Shown here one piece after another: positions 43,803-53,831 of a stretch of 64,000 nt of DNA. The stretch comes from Blepharisma stoltei (lineage: Eukaryota > Ciliophora > Heterotrichea > Heterotrichida > Blepharismidae), in the NCBI GenBank assembly GCA_914767885.1, contig CAJZBQ010000045.1, positions 585,001-649,000 on the forward strand, in the 5' to 3' direction. The translations under genes and the position numbers were made by a program. Within the stretch, counting starts at the first letter, position 1, and the number at the start of each line of letters is the position of its first letter. A model generated the notes under the pieces. That model was not told the DNA's origin and did no database searches. It saw nothing but the letters and a program-made list of their open reading frames with translations.

Positions 43803-46800
43803 TTAATAATTATCGTCTTTGATATTAGAAGCGTCATAAGGAACTTTAGTAAAACCTGGCTCTTCAGTGAAGTAAAGCCCTCTCAGCTGTTTTTGTTTAT
43901 CTTCATCTGAGGCGAGTCCAAACAGTCTTTCGTTGGCTACTCTTTCGCCCCATGTGATCCCATTCTTGACCCTTGAAGGCGTATCAGGGATTTTGCTGTC
44001 AATAAAGGCCTTGATAACTAGCAGGATATGCTCAATTAATAAGAAATAAGTCCATTGTACAGCAATGTCGTCGCCAATATAGAAGATATCAGCTGTAAAA
44101 ATAATGATGCCAGTGTTGGTGAGGGCGCCTAAGAAAGAAATAAATCTAACGATAATTTCCCATTCTCCAATTGAATTAGCTGGATCTGGGTAACATCTCT
44201 TGCAGAGGTGGGTAAGCTTGTAGGCGTCGACTCTGATTTCGAGAAGATTCATAAAGAGGGCTACTAAAGGAAGGAGTGGGAAAGCAGCTGAAAACATGAT
44301 CACGTATGCAGTTTTATGATTAAAAAATAATTTATTTTTATTATAAATGGAAGCTTGTATTTAGTGTAAATAAAAATACCCATAATTAATCACAATTTCC
44401 ATATAATCATCAAGAGGGGTTTCGTAAGGGTCTAACTGATTTTCTTCTTCTGCAGCAGTCCTTTCAGCTCTTACACTTTCTCCTTCTTGTTTTAGCCTTT
44501 CCGCTTATATAATTAATATGGTGGTGATGGCGAGATATGTCATTGCCGACGATTTTGGGCGCCAAATGTTTTAAAGCCTAAAACAAGGTTAAGGTCCTTT
44601 TAGCCTAACCCCGAGCTTGCTGTATGGCAGCTGTATAGGGTGAGTGACCTTTGGAGATAGCTGGTGGTCGTTCCAGTCTAGGTATTAGCTATCCGGGTGA
44701 TTTTTGGGCTACGGGCTCTTTCCTGCCAGAGAGCAATGGCTTTTTTTTCCTGGGTGTCACTATTCCTAAAGGTGGCCGACAGGAGGCATCGGCTGACCTT
44801 TACCTCCATAGCACCGGTAATACGTTTTAATACAGAGGGGTCTCCCTAGCCTGTCTAAGCTCAGAGGCATAGTTCAAACCCTTAGTACTGGGAGAAGACT
44901 ACTGTTGATGGGGCTCATGCATCTGATGCTACCCCTGGCACTCAAGGCTCCGGTTGTCGAAAGCTCGCGGAGGTATCAAATCTGTAGCACCTTAAGCCTT
45001 AAATTTAAATTCCGCTTCTTTATTCTCCTTTCGTTTTTTAAGCCAGTTCCTAAGTAAAGGTAGCCCAAGCTCAAGCCCATTCATGCTAACATTAATGATA
45101 AACATATAAACAATCTGAGTCTCAACTTCTGCCAGACAGTCGTCATTTTTGCACCCTTCATAATGGCGCTTGAAAAATGCAATGTAAAATAATGAAAGAT
45201 AAGAGTTGATAAACTGGAAAAGGTATAATTTAAGGGTAAGTGAATCCATATATTTTGATTCATATTCATAATTTTCCCATGATGTCAGTTTCACTGCAAC
45301 TCGTCTATATATGAAGTTCATAACTTTGATTTGCAGACCATTTAAAGTTGCACAAACACCTGGGCTGAATGTGCCTGCTGCTCTCAGCATAAAAATGCCA
45401 ATGACAGTAACCACAACAATTCCTACGAAAAGAATCGAAACTGAGTACCCAATAAAGCGCTTGAATTTTTCATAGCTTTTGCTTTGGCTTATTTTTTTCT
45501 TTCTGCCGTCAACTGGGTCTGTGCCGTATTCTCCTTTAAAGCCTGTTCTTTGTTGTTCGACGACCAATAAATTTACTGTACCCCACATCCAAGAAAGTTC
45601 GCCTTGTCTTCTGTGCCATAACTGGTCAAATAAGCTTGAGCCAATTGCTAAAAGCAGCCCAAATACAAGCTGGGCAATATCAGGAAGAGACATGTCACTT
45701 GATTCTGCGTCTTGTTCAGAGTTATTTTGGATTATGAATAATCCAATGCCTGCAATTGCTGGGATCAAGAGCCAAATGATATAATATTGAAGCCATGCGA
45801 AGTACATAGAGATTTTTTCACCAAAATATGAACGTATTTGCTTGAATGGCTGTGGCTTATAGAATTTACCGAAGCCTCCCCAGTTATCTTTGAGAAACTG
45901 AAGCTTGGCTTGTTCATGCAAGCAAAAATGACCTGCAAGTAAAGTGTTTTCGACTAATTCTCCAACGTCAATCACACTTTCAATCATTTCGAAAACAATT
46001 CTGACCTTGTCTTTATAGAGGAATAAAGAAGTGCCTAGGTTTTCATCCTTTGCTTTTTTCTGGAGAGGGGTGTATTTTTTGAAATTGTCTTCAATTCTTT
46101 TCTTTCTTACTCCCCTCCTCTGAGGGCGCTTACGGATATTTAGTTAATTTAATTTATAAAATTTATGTTTTATAAAGCAATTTATTAAGAATTAGCTAGA
46201 GATATCATTATAATTATCATTTATATGTCAAAAATTTTGCTTACTCACGAAGTGGTTTTTTCGGCTAAAACTAGGGATTTTTCCAATAGTTTTGTTTGCT
46301 CAGGAGTTGGGAGTTAGCAAAGCTTGCGATAAGCTGCAAAGGGTTGCTTGCTCCTAATTCTTCGTCGTCTTTTTCAAAGCCTGAATAGGGATAGACGTAT
46401 TGAAATCCTGCTTTTGGTTCTCCCTGCCTTGAGAGCTGGAGGTAGTAGTTCATTAAATCAGCCTGAACTCTTAAGTTATACTCCGATGCTTTCATCTTGC
46501 AGAAAATTTCATCTTTGTCCCTTGAATAATAAAGTTTGACTTCAAGCTTCAGGTCATTTGTGAGGATATGCAAAATACGTTCCATCATGAGCTTTAGGAA
46601 TTTTCTAAATTCAACAGTATCCCCTGCAATGTCTCGTGTGAAATTTTTCCATTCCCTCTTGAGCGTTGTGATCCTTTGGTCTTCGTTTGGATTTTCCTCT
46701 CCACTGATTTTGAACGATGTATTGTAAATGGTTTTACATCGCTCGACAGGGATCTGGTAATTAATTGTACCTTTGACAGTTTCTTCAGTTGAAAAAATGT

Positions 46801-46906
46801 TTTGAAAGACAAAAACGTAGTGGTACTGCTCTTCACTGTCAGCTTGGCTTTCAACTTTTTGTTCCCCGTAAAGGTTGAGCAAAGGGTTAAGATTAACTTT
46901 TGCCAT
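43803..46906 (-). CDS. Anoctamin/TMEM16 family membrane protein, interrupted by three IESs
   Basis: Ca2+-dependent scramblase or channel family. Segments: N-terminal cytosolic domain from ATG 46906, insert 46110-46316, FKQIRSYFGEKISMYFAWLQYY (start of the family domain), several membrane helices, insert 44507-45017, EEENQLDPYETPLDDYMEIVINYG (family motif), a 72-bp insert at 44307-44378, then YVIMFSAAFPLLPLVALFMNLLEIRVDAYKL. The last two joins are exactly in frame. At the first (MITE) site simple excision leaves one base too many: the total is 2314 nt, remainder one. Either the junction is not at the TTA repeat or the sequence has an extra base there. About 770 residues. Confidence 0.88.
44307..44378. 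mobile_element. 72-bp short IES in the anoctamin gene
   Basis: TA at 44305-44306 and 44377-44378; removal joins NYG to YVIMFSAAF, a conserved family block. AT-rich, no repeats. Typical of the short non-repetitive IES class known in Blepharisma (recalled). Confidence 0.8.
44507..45017 (-). mobile_element. GC-rich retroposon-like IES, 8-bp duplication without TA
   Basis: 511 bp between TTCCGCTT at 44499-44506 and 45010-45017. In minus orientation it ends GACATATCTCGCCATCACCACCATATTAATTATAT, and carries CCTTGTTTTAGGCTTTAAAACATTTGGCGCCC and CTATACAGCTGCCATACAG, shared with 35298-35589. The duplicated bases contain no TA, yet excision must occur within them to keep the anoctamin frame (KEAERLKQEG). 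Confidence 0.75.
46110..46316. mobile_element. Short family A MITE-type IES
   Basis: 207 bp including one TTA; TTA at 46107-46109 and 46314-46316; ends CTCCCCTCCTCTGAGGGCG and TTTGCTCAGGAGTTGGGAG; core with AATTAGCTAGAGATATCATTATAATTATCA. Excision leaves the anoctamin frame one base long. Confidence 0.75.
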
Positions 46907-47131
46907 TTATAGCCAATACAATAAAACTGGCAAAATAGGAATTCATTATCTCAAATAATTATGACTACCTTTTTTATGAGGACGGAAAGATTTACATCTA
47001 TTTGGCGTAAACTTAAAAACAGCTTATACTAATTAATTCGGAGAAAATTACTATAACTGAAGGATTTTATCTAGAGGCATTTGAGGTTTTCTAATTTGAT
47101 ATATCATAAAAAATTATTCTTTTATATAGTG

Positions 47132-47989
47132 TTATCTTGAAGTTAAAGATCCAGATCTTTTCTTTTGAGATTTAACTGAATTTGATACTAACTCTATTTT
47201 TTCGTCATAAATCCCAAATTCTGAAGGAAGCTGATAAGCGCCAGGCCCTGGAACTTCACCTGGAGAGCTTGGCTGCGAGCTTCTTTCAGATTTCCCAAAT
47301 GTCCTTGTAGATGACGAGTGGAATCTTGAAAAAAAATAATCCCCATTTTTGCTTATCCCTTCTATCGGCTTATACGTCCCAGGCCCTGGTACATTTGAAT
47401 AAATCCCATTTGTGTTTGCAAACCTATCTGATGAGCTTGAGCCAAAAGTCCTAACTTTTGTGCTTCCTCATGAAGATAAAAAATATTGCCCAGTTTTGTT
47501 CATATTCCATTTCGGTGCATAGTTGCCTGGGCCTGGAAGGTTTTTTTGTTCTTTTAATTCACCAAGAGAGTTCGTCCTAGATCTCAAACTCCATCTAGGT
47601 CCGTCATCACCTACACTTTTTTGTCTGTATGAGTAACTTCCAGGGCCTGGATTGCTTGGATCAGGCCTTTTATGACTTTCAAAAACCTGCTTATTGCACA
47701 GTTCTCGGGCTGTTCCAAAGCTGAATGAGACTTTTTTTAGGGATGAAGGTGCTTCGTAGTGCCAAGGAGGTGGGCTTTCAGCTTTTTGTTTTGTGAAGTC
47801 AGAGCGATCCCCAAACCCGAACATTGTAGAACGGGTTTTTAAAGTTAGGGGCAGATCATAGCATGATTGTTTGCAGGGAGGTTTAAATGGCTCTGCAAAG
47901 CGCTGGGATTTTCCGAAGGAATATTGCTGTTTTGATTTAGATGAGTTCAGTTGGTGTCTATTGATTTGGAGAGGGGAAGTAGTTTGCAT
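47132..47989 (-). CDS. SHIPPO/STPGR-repeat protein (ODF3-like, microtubule-associated)
   Basis: 285 residues, one TGA Trp. At least four repeats of the PGPGxY type: NPGPGSYSY, LPGPGNYAP, VPGPGTYKP and VPGPGAYQLP, each preceded by a basic Phe-Gly stretch (SFGTARE, TMFGFGDRSDF, RTFGKSERSS, RTFGSSSSDRF). Such repeats occur in proteins lining ciliary and cortical microtubules, so a role in the cilium or cell cortex is likely. No inserts. Ends with a Ser/Lys-rich tail. Confidence 0.85.
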
Positions 47990-48268
47990 TTATCAATAAT
48001 CTCATTTTATTGAATTCAAAATAAGAAATAAAAAAACAAAAGATAATCGGATGACTAATAGATCAATATATATGATGTCGATAAAGGTGAAAAGTTTACT
48101 TATTGCAAATACCTTAATTAGTGTTTAGCATGCCATTTTATTCAGCAGAGCTGAGATAATCCTCTATTTTAAACTTGAATTTGTGACATCCGAGTCATCT
48201 TCTAATGCCCTTTACAATTGGACGTCATAAAGTTGTTATCAAATGATATTAGCTTCTTGCACGCCAAG

Positions 48269-48478
48269 TATAGAGATTTCAGGTAGATGGCGCGGAATGC
48301 GCCATCATCGGGCCATGTCGGGAGAGGGTTCTCCATGAGGAATGGTTCCACGTGTGGAACCCTCTTTTTCCACGAGCCAAAAAGAGGGTTCCACACGTGG
48401 AACCATTCCTCGGGGAGAACCCTCTCCCGACATGGCCCGATGATGGCGCATTCCGCGCCATCTACCTGAAGTCACTAT
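48269..48478. repeat. Large palindrome A (family B-like ends)
   Basis: About 210 bp forming an almost perfect hairpin with roughly 95-bp arms centred near 48372. Ends are TATAGAGATTTCAGGTAG and, inverted, TATAGTGACTTCAGGTAG. Arms contain GATGGCGCGGAATGCGCCATC and nested GGTTCCACACGTGGAACC palindromes. GC-rich, noncoding, intergenic. Confidence 0.75.
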
Positions 48479-48710
48479 ATAGCGCTTTCCCGAGGATGGC
48501 GCGGAATGGCGCCATCCTCGGGAAAGCCAGGAAGGCATCCACACGGGAACTGGGAGTTCCACGTGTGGATGCCATTTTGACATGTGGAAGTTTGGATCCC
48601 ACATGTCAAAAATGGCATCCACACGTGGAACTCCCAGTTCCCGTGTGGATGCTTAGTTGACTTTCCCGAGGATGGCGCCATTCCGCGCCATCCTCGGGAA
48701 AGCGCTATAG
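48477..48710. repeat. Large palindrome B, sharing sequence with palindrome A
   Basis: Starts TATAGCGCTTTCCCGAGG and ends with its inverse at 48709. The outer arms are themselves palindromic (CCCGAGGATGGCGC..GCGCCATCCTCGGG) and the inner arms are about 45 bp (GCATCCACACGGGAACTGGG). Abuts palindrome A, sharing the TATA between them. Sequence to about 48860 stays GC-richer than average without a recognised gene. Confidence 0.75.
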
Positions 48711-49084
48711 CTTATAGACAGCATTACCTCGCTCTGCATTTAACTTGTGCATGCTTTCAACCTAAAGTCTTCTGGAAGACTCAAGCAACAAGCCCTGAGC
48801 CTCCTAAATCCAAGAGCCAACGCCTCCCACTCTATTGCCAGTCCTTTTTGGCATAATTATATAAAGGGCCACTAGGAATATTAAACTCCATAATAATAAA
48901 ATTGCAATAAGATTGAAAAGCTCTTGGAAAACTTATCCAACGATGCATTTTATTATTAGGTTTTTACAAATGCCAAATTAAGAGAAAATTTTAATTTATT
49001 TTATTAAAATGAACCTATATTCTAAACAAATATCCTAAAAACAAACAAAAATCATTCTATACATTCTTAACTCTGATAAATTAT
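48711..49084. other. Intergenic region after the palindromes
   Basis: GC-rich to about 48860, then AT-rich. It may be the rest of an older retroposon-like insert into which the palindromes landed; no duplication found. Confidence 0.35.
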
Positions 49085-49573
49085 TTACGAATAAATTTGA
49101 GCTCCAAAGCGATCAATCGGCCAGACAACTTTTATGACTTCTCCTTCTATTAGTCCCAGTGGAATCGAAGTGCTTCCAATTTCATCTACATGTGATGGAT
49201 TTTCTGGCGTCACCCACGCATGCCCAGCTTGTACATAAATAAACCCATTTCCAGATGGACACCATTCTCCTTCAACACATTTAACCTTTCTAATAACTCT
49301 TTCTCTAGGATTATATGGATTCTTTAAAATAACGATCTTGTCTTTTAAGGATTTCAGCTTGGTACTTGGGGAAACACTTCCAACCAGCACATAATCATCT
49401 TCAATAAGGCTTGATGAAGTCTTTAAATTGGGATTTAATGTGGGATACATAGAATCTCCTTTTACTCTTCCTTTTTAGAAATTACTGATATTGTAGAACT
49501 CGTTATTGAAGACTCATATAATTGGGACAAGTGGCAGAATTTTCTTCGCTATCGGTGAAATCCATAAAGCCAT
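49085..49573 (-). CDS. Mitochondrial inner membrane protease subunit 2 (IMP2-like, S26 signal peptidase)
   Basis: Processes sorting signals of proteins in the intermembrane space. 157 residues after splicing the 15-nt intron 49471-49485. The exon 1 product MALWISPIAKKILPLVPIIW gives the membrane anchor; exon 2 starts RRVKGDSMYPTLN with the catalytic Ser in GDSMYPT. The Lys of the dyad is expected in RERVIRKVKCVEGE. C-terminal PLGLIEGEVIKVVWPIDRFG matches IMP2. TGA is Trp in PIIWVFNNE. If the intron is ignored, only the internal start at 49450 is seen and the catalytic Ser is lost. Confidence 0.88.
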
Positions 49574-49629
49574 TATTGATAATAAATATTTTTAGTAGGG
49601 CATTAGACCTTGTTTTTAGGAAAAAGTTA

Positions 49630-49783
49630 TAGAATTTTTCCCATATATGGTGCTGTTTGCCCTTGATTTTGCCCACTGAGAAAATTTTTTGGTTTGACCA
49701 AACCATATGGTACTGATCGAACCAAAAAATTTTCCCAGTGGCCAAATCAAGGGGCAAACAGCGCCAAATAAGGGAAAATTCTA
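49630..49783. mobile_element. Palindromic MITE, family B (intergenic)
   Basis: 154 bp between TA at 49628-49629 and 49784-49785. Ends TAGAATTTTTCCCATATATGG and, inverted, TAGAATTTTCCCTTATTTGG; arms go on with GCTGTTTGCCCCTTGATTTGG-like sequence and a second stem around TTTTTTGGTT. Same design as 6186-6358. Confidence 0.7.
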
Positions 49784-50001
49784 TATCGATATTTAGGTAA
49801 TATTTTTAAATAATAATTCAATTTATAATTAATGTTTTTTAATGAAAATTGAAGTCCCTTTTTATTTTAGCTAAAAATTTAAATTTATTTTATACTTTAG
49901 GCTATGCGTTTTCCTATATTTGCCATAGTTTACTCTGCAATTTTTTTTACTATCATTTTTCCATTAAGAAGTTGTTTACCTCTTTCTAATATGGTTATAA
50001 T

Positions 50002-50836
50002 ATGATATTTCTTGCTCTCGTAATTTCAGTAATCACTGCTTGCGAGTTTTCATGTCATTCAAAATGCTCAACGGTTGATTGTATTCACAAATGTGGATGC
50101 AATGAGACTTTTAAGTTTACTTATCAGTCTGCTGAGTATATATTTAAGCCTTATGCCACAGGAGAAATCGAATTTATTGAGAAAGATATAGGTTGCAACT
50201 TAAGCCAAGCGGAATTTTGTAAGCAAAGTTTGCAAAACGAAGAGATATATAGCTGCATAGTTTCAGCAGGGTGCGAGCAAATGCTGATTTCAGAAGTAAA
50301 AATCCTGAATATGGATGATACTGAATGCATTGACACATGCACAAATAGTTGCAAAGGACAATTAAAAGACAAATTGGATCAATGCTTGGAGCTCTGCTTA
50401 AAAAGTAGTTGTGCAGGGCTCTCTAGTGATGAGGCTGGAACAGTAAGTGGGCTGATGAATTTTGGAACAACAATATCACTCAACCCTCTTTCCTTAATGA
50501 TCGAGCAAAATTTTGTTCACCTCTGTAGGGGTTAAAATTTATTTTTTACGATTATCTAAATAATAATCGATTCAAAAAATCCCTAACTTACATAAAAAGT
50601 GTCTTTTAAAAAATTTATTTTCTAAAATGCAAGTGTTTAATCTAATAAAATTATTTATACCTTAAATAAAAACAATTTTGGCAGGGGACTAATTCCTAAA
50701 AGTATAGTTTGCTTACCACAGAGAAAGAATTAGTGGTGCTATATTAATCAGTATATTTGGATTGGTATTTTATTGCCAAGCTGCAAGGAAAAATTCAAGA
50801 TATGAAGAACAAGAAATGTACCATCGATTGATATAA
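50002..50836 (+). CDS. Secreted/type I membrane Cys-rich protein, interrupted by an IES
   Basis: 192 residues after removing 50475-50730. Signal peptide MIFLALVISVITAC, an extracellular part with about 20 Cys in CxxxC and CxxxxC pairs (CHSKCSTVDCIHKCGC; CIDTCTNSCKG; CLELCLKSSC), then the membrane helix SGAILISIFGLVFYC and a short polar tail ending EMYHRLI at TAA 50834-50836. The helix only appears after excision. The junction that keeps frame uses an AAT repeat (50472-50474 and 50728-50730). No family recognised; surface or secretory-pathway protein likely. Confidence 0.65.
50475..50730. mobile_element. Decayed MITE-type IES with unusual junction
   Basis: 256 bp. Left end has CTCAACCCTCTTTCC.. 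TGATCGAGCAAAAT and an inverted copy TTTGTTCACCTCTGTAGGGG, a worn double end motif close to the ATCCTTGATCGAACGA subfamily. The right end is poorly kept. The direct repeat that restores frame is AAT, with no TA in it. Confidence 0.5.
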
Positions 50837-50990
50837 CAGCCTTTATACAGACAGCATTGAATTCTCTTCAAATAAATTTATTTCCCATAATATTGCTGAA
50901 TCATCATAAAATATATAATTAAATTGTGCTTATTATTTAATATTAATTATTCAATTTTCTAATTAATATGAAATTTATAAAATAGACTAG

Positions 50991-51572
50991 ATGCGCAGAA
51001 GCATCAAAAGGCATAAAGTAAGAATAGAATACAAAAATATTTATTCAGTCATTCAAAGCTTAAAATGTGACGATTTTCAAAGTCTGCAAGGAGAAATAGA
51101 AAAAGGTTATGACCCAGAATATGGAGATGGCCAGCTTTCACTTGTCCACTACTGCGTAATTTATGAGTCATCAAAGTGCTTAAACTATTTATTAGAAGAA
51201 ATAAAAATCTCGCCAAATCAATTTGACACATCGAGCAGAGGAACCCCTCTTCATTTACTCCTATCTTTACCGAAATATTGAGGGAAATATAACAAATGTC
51301 ATCATAAAATTTTAATTTTTAATTATTCTTATAAAGAATTAGCAATTTCTCAAAATAAGATCGAAATTGCTAAAATTTTGGTCAATTCTGGAGCTGATCT
51401 TTGTACTGCAAATTTCAATGGAGCATCACCAATTAATTTATTGGAAAATCAAAACTCTGACGACTGGCAGGTTGTTCTTGATTTGGCCAAAGAGAAAATA
51501 ATAAAATCAATTTGAGATAGACAGAAGGCTTTTATTTATCTTCGCTTATGTTTCAAAACATCTTTAGTGTAG
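50991..51572 (+). CDS. Ankyrin-repeat protein
   Basis: 193 residues, two TGA Trp. Ankyrin-type units: SLVHYCVIYESSKCLNYLLEE, GTPLHLLLSLPKY and KIEIAKILVNSGADLCTANFNGASPINLLE. The stretch between (GKYNKCHHKILIFNYSYKE) fits the repeat poorly and could hide a short IES, though the frame is open throughout. Basic N-terminus MRRSIKRHKVR. It converges on the NDUFAF5 gene, whose stop is 144 bp away. Confidence 0.7.
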
Positions 51573-51716
51573 GATATGTAAAAAATTAAAAATCCTTGGA
51601 ATAATATGGCTAAAGTATCAATCCTAAAAAAGAAATAAAAAGTAGTGGGATTGCTTCGGTTTTTAGACAGCTCCATATAATTATTAATTTTACCCAAAAC
51701 GAGGAATTTTATATAA

Positions 51717-52739
51717 TTATTTATCAGGTTTTTTCTTTGTATATCTAATTTCAACCTTATCCTCATACTCTTGTATTTCTCCATACTCCATATCTTCATC
51801 AATAACCTCTTCTGCAAGTGTTTTTATATCAATACCTTTTGCCCCTCTCTTCAGCGGTTTTTGTTGAGAATCATGCTCTTTTCATCCAATATAATGAACC
51901 ATATCAAAAGTAGCAGGAAGTTTTCCTGTGTATTGGCCTTCCCTAACCTTAAATAAATGCTCATAAATTGCAGCTGCCGCGATAAAAGTGTCTCTTGAAA
52001 CGCTTTTTCTTGCATTTAACGAAGCATTTCCTTCCCCAACAGATTGAAGAAAATTCATTAGTTGAAAAGCGTCGTTAAAATAAAGAGTTTTTTGATCTGC
52101 AGTTGCGGTGACTAATTTATAATTAACTTTGTATAAGATTTGCCCTATATCTGTTAAATGAAACATAGGAGAAACGTGAGGGCTTACCCCTCCTTCTCTT
52201 TCTTGCTCTCCTAAAGATAAAGCAATTCTAAGTTCCTGCAAAGTGTCTCCACCCATTGCAGTACCTATTAGAGCTCCGTCTGGCTGTAGAGAAAGCAAGC
52301 ACTTCTCAAGGGTTTGCCCAATTTTATTCAGTCAGTGTAATTGTAAGTTATTTACAATGAGATTAAAATAATTTTCAGGGAATGATCAATTTTCTTCATC
52401 TAGATACAATCCTGTGTATTTGAAGGATGGATTAAGATTTTTTATTTCTTTTAGCGAGAAATCAAGACTTTCTTTACAGGAATCTATGATAGTCAGTCCT
52501 TTTAAGTTTAAAAAATTGTTTGAGTGTATATCCCTTGCTCATAGGTGAGCCATTGGCCCAATAAAGCATGCATTTGAAAAATTTCTGCCTTTAATTGATC
52601 CAAGTCTGCTTAAGATATCTTGAATGCTTAGTTCATGGTAATAAATTTCTGATGCTTGAATATTTTTTGATATTCTTCTTTTGTGGAGAATCTTTAAGCC
52701 TCTATCAAAAACATCTTTCAGCACCCCTTTAGATCCCAT
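51717..52739 (-). CDS. NDUFAF5-like complex I assembly factor (methyltransferase fold)
   Basis: 340 residues. NDUFAF5 acts in mitochondria on NDUFS7 during complex I assembly. Very characteristic C-terminal half: GGDTLQELRIALSLGEQEREGGVSPHVSP, DIGQILYKVNYKLVT, LMNFLQSVGEGNASLNARK and RDTFIAAAAIYEHLF, with FDMVHYIGWKEHDSQQKPLKRG at the end. In the N-terminal half the SAM-binding signature normally DLGCGRG is not recognisable (NACFIGPMAHLWARD), though the post-motif LYLDEENWSFPENYFNLIVNNLQLHWLNKI is. TGA is Trp in three places. Only a weak targeting sequence seen. Confidence 0.88.
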
Positions 52740-52868
52740 TTACTATTAGATATATTAAATGCTTAACTTAAGACACCTTTAATAGTTTGGACTATTGCAG
52801 CACATTCAGCAGCAATTATAAAAAATGATAACTTCAAAGAATATTCACATAAATTTATGAATAAATTA

Positions 52869-53284
52869 AATTATACGTTTTAATGTTTTCTCCGCAATTT
52901 TCGTTGCCTCAGTACGCTTTCAACCAGAGCCAACTACTTGTCTGGCGGAAATTAAGCCCCTTTTTAAGCAGTGGCATACTCCAAGGACAGAGCTTGTAAG
53001 TTGACCTCATCCATCAGAATTCCATTGTCCGTTACCTCCTATCGGACAAAGTTGAGGATTGTTGAAGCCCAGAAACGCTCTCCAGAAGCTGGAAGGGAAA
53101 AATTTGTGGCCAAAAGGCAATCCAGGAAATATTTGCTGTCCAAGGGTAGCAACAGCTTTCTCTTAAGGTTATCATCCCATGTGACTGATACCTAAACCTT
53201 GATTCCGACTATAAAGTCATTATTGCAATCAAGATAATGTATCATGGTTGGCCATCACCACATTAATTATCTATAAATAAATAA
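52869..53284 (+). mobile_element. GC-rich retroposon-like element (intergenic)
   Basis: About 416 bp between imperfect 13-bp repeats TATGAATAAATTA (52856-52868) and TATAAATAAATAA (53272-53284). It ends GGCCATCACCACATTAATTAT and carries CCTTGATTCCGACTATAAAGTCATT, matching 35298-35589. It ends 13 bp before the MoaE ATG, so it sits in the promoter/5' UTR of that gene. Confidence 0.65.
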
Positions 53285-53297
53285 GGATTACCATCAC

Positions 53298-53831
53298 ATG
53301 AAATCTCATATAACCCTAACCTATGAGCCTTTAAACCTAGACTATTATGTATCACAGGCCTCAGACCCTTCCTGCGGTGCTATTTCTGTATTTATTGGGA
53401 CCACTCGTGATAATTTTGATGGCAAACGAGTTGTTAGACTTGAATACGAAGCATATGCACCCATGGCAGAAAGGAAAATCAATAAAATAATCGAAGAAGC
53501 CAGTAAACTATGGCCACTCCATTCTGCAATAGTTGCCCACAGACTAGGACACGTTCCTACGACCGAAGCCAGCATCATCATTGTTTGCTCCTCATCTCAT
53601 AGAACCGAAAGTTTAATGGCAGTCTCCTATATAATTGATCACCTTAAAGCAGAAGTTCCTATATGAAAAAAAGAGATATATGAAGATAGTGGAGCATGAA
53701 AGGCAAACAAAGAATGGCGGCATCCAATGGATATTCAAAATAGAACACTGGCACAAAATATTGAAAATTTAGAAAGCGAGTATAAAGACAGAGAAAAAGT
53801 TGATGATATTGGTCCTTCACTTAACAGATAA
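53298..53831 (+). CDS. Molybdopterin synthase catalytic subunit (MoaE/MOCS2B)
   Basis: 177 residues. Converts precursor Z to molybdopterin together with the small sulfur-carrier subunit. Family motifs: CGAISVFIGTTRDNFDGK, LEYEAYAPMAERK, AIVAHRLGHVPTTEASIIIVCSSSHR and PIWKKEIYEDSGAWKANKEW, with the catalytic Lys region intact. TGA is Trp in the last motif, which would otherwise be cut. ATG 53298 gives the usual short start. Presence implies molybdoenzymes in this organism. Confidence 0.93.

Noticed and set aside
46370-46450. 16-nt GT..AG string (46385-46400 region, minus strand) as intron to explain the anoctamin frame
   Set aside because: Removing it puts a stop a few codons later, while leaving it keeps a good reading frame.
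48202-48681. Six overlapping ORFs on both strands around 48.2-48.9 kb
   Set aside because: They are products of the palindromes (near identical on both strands), not genes.
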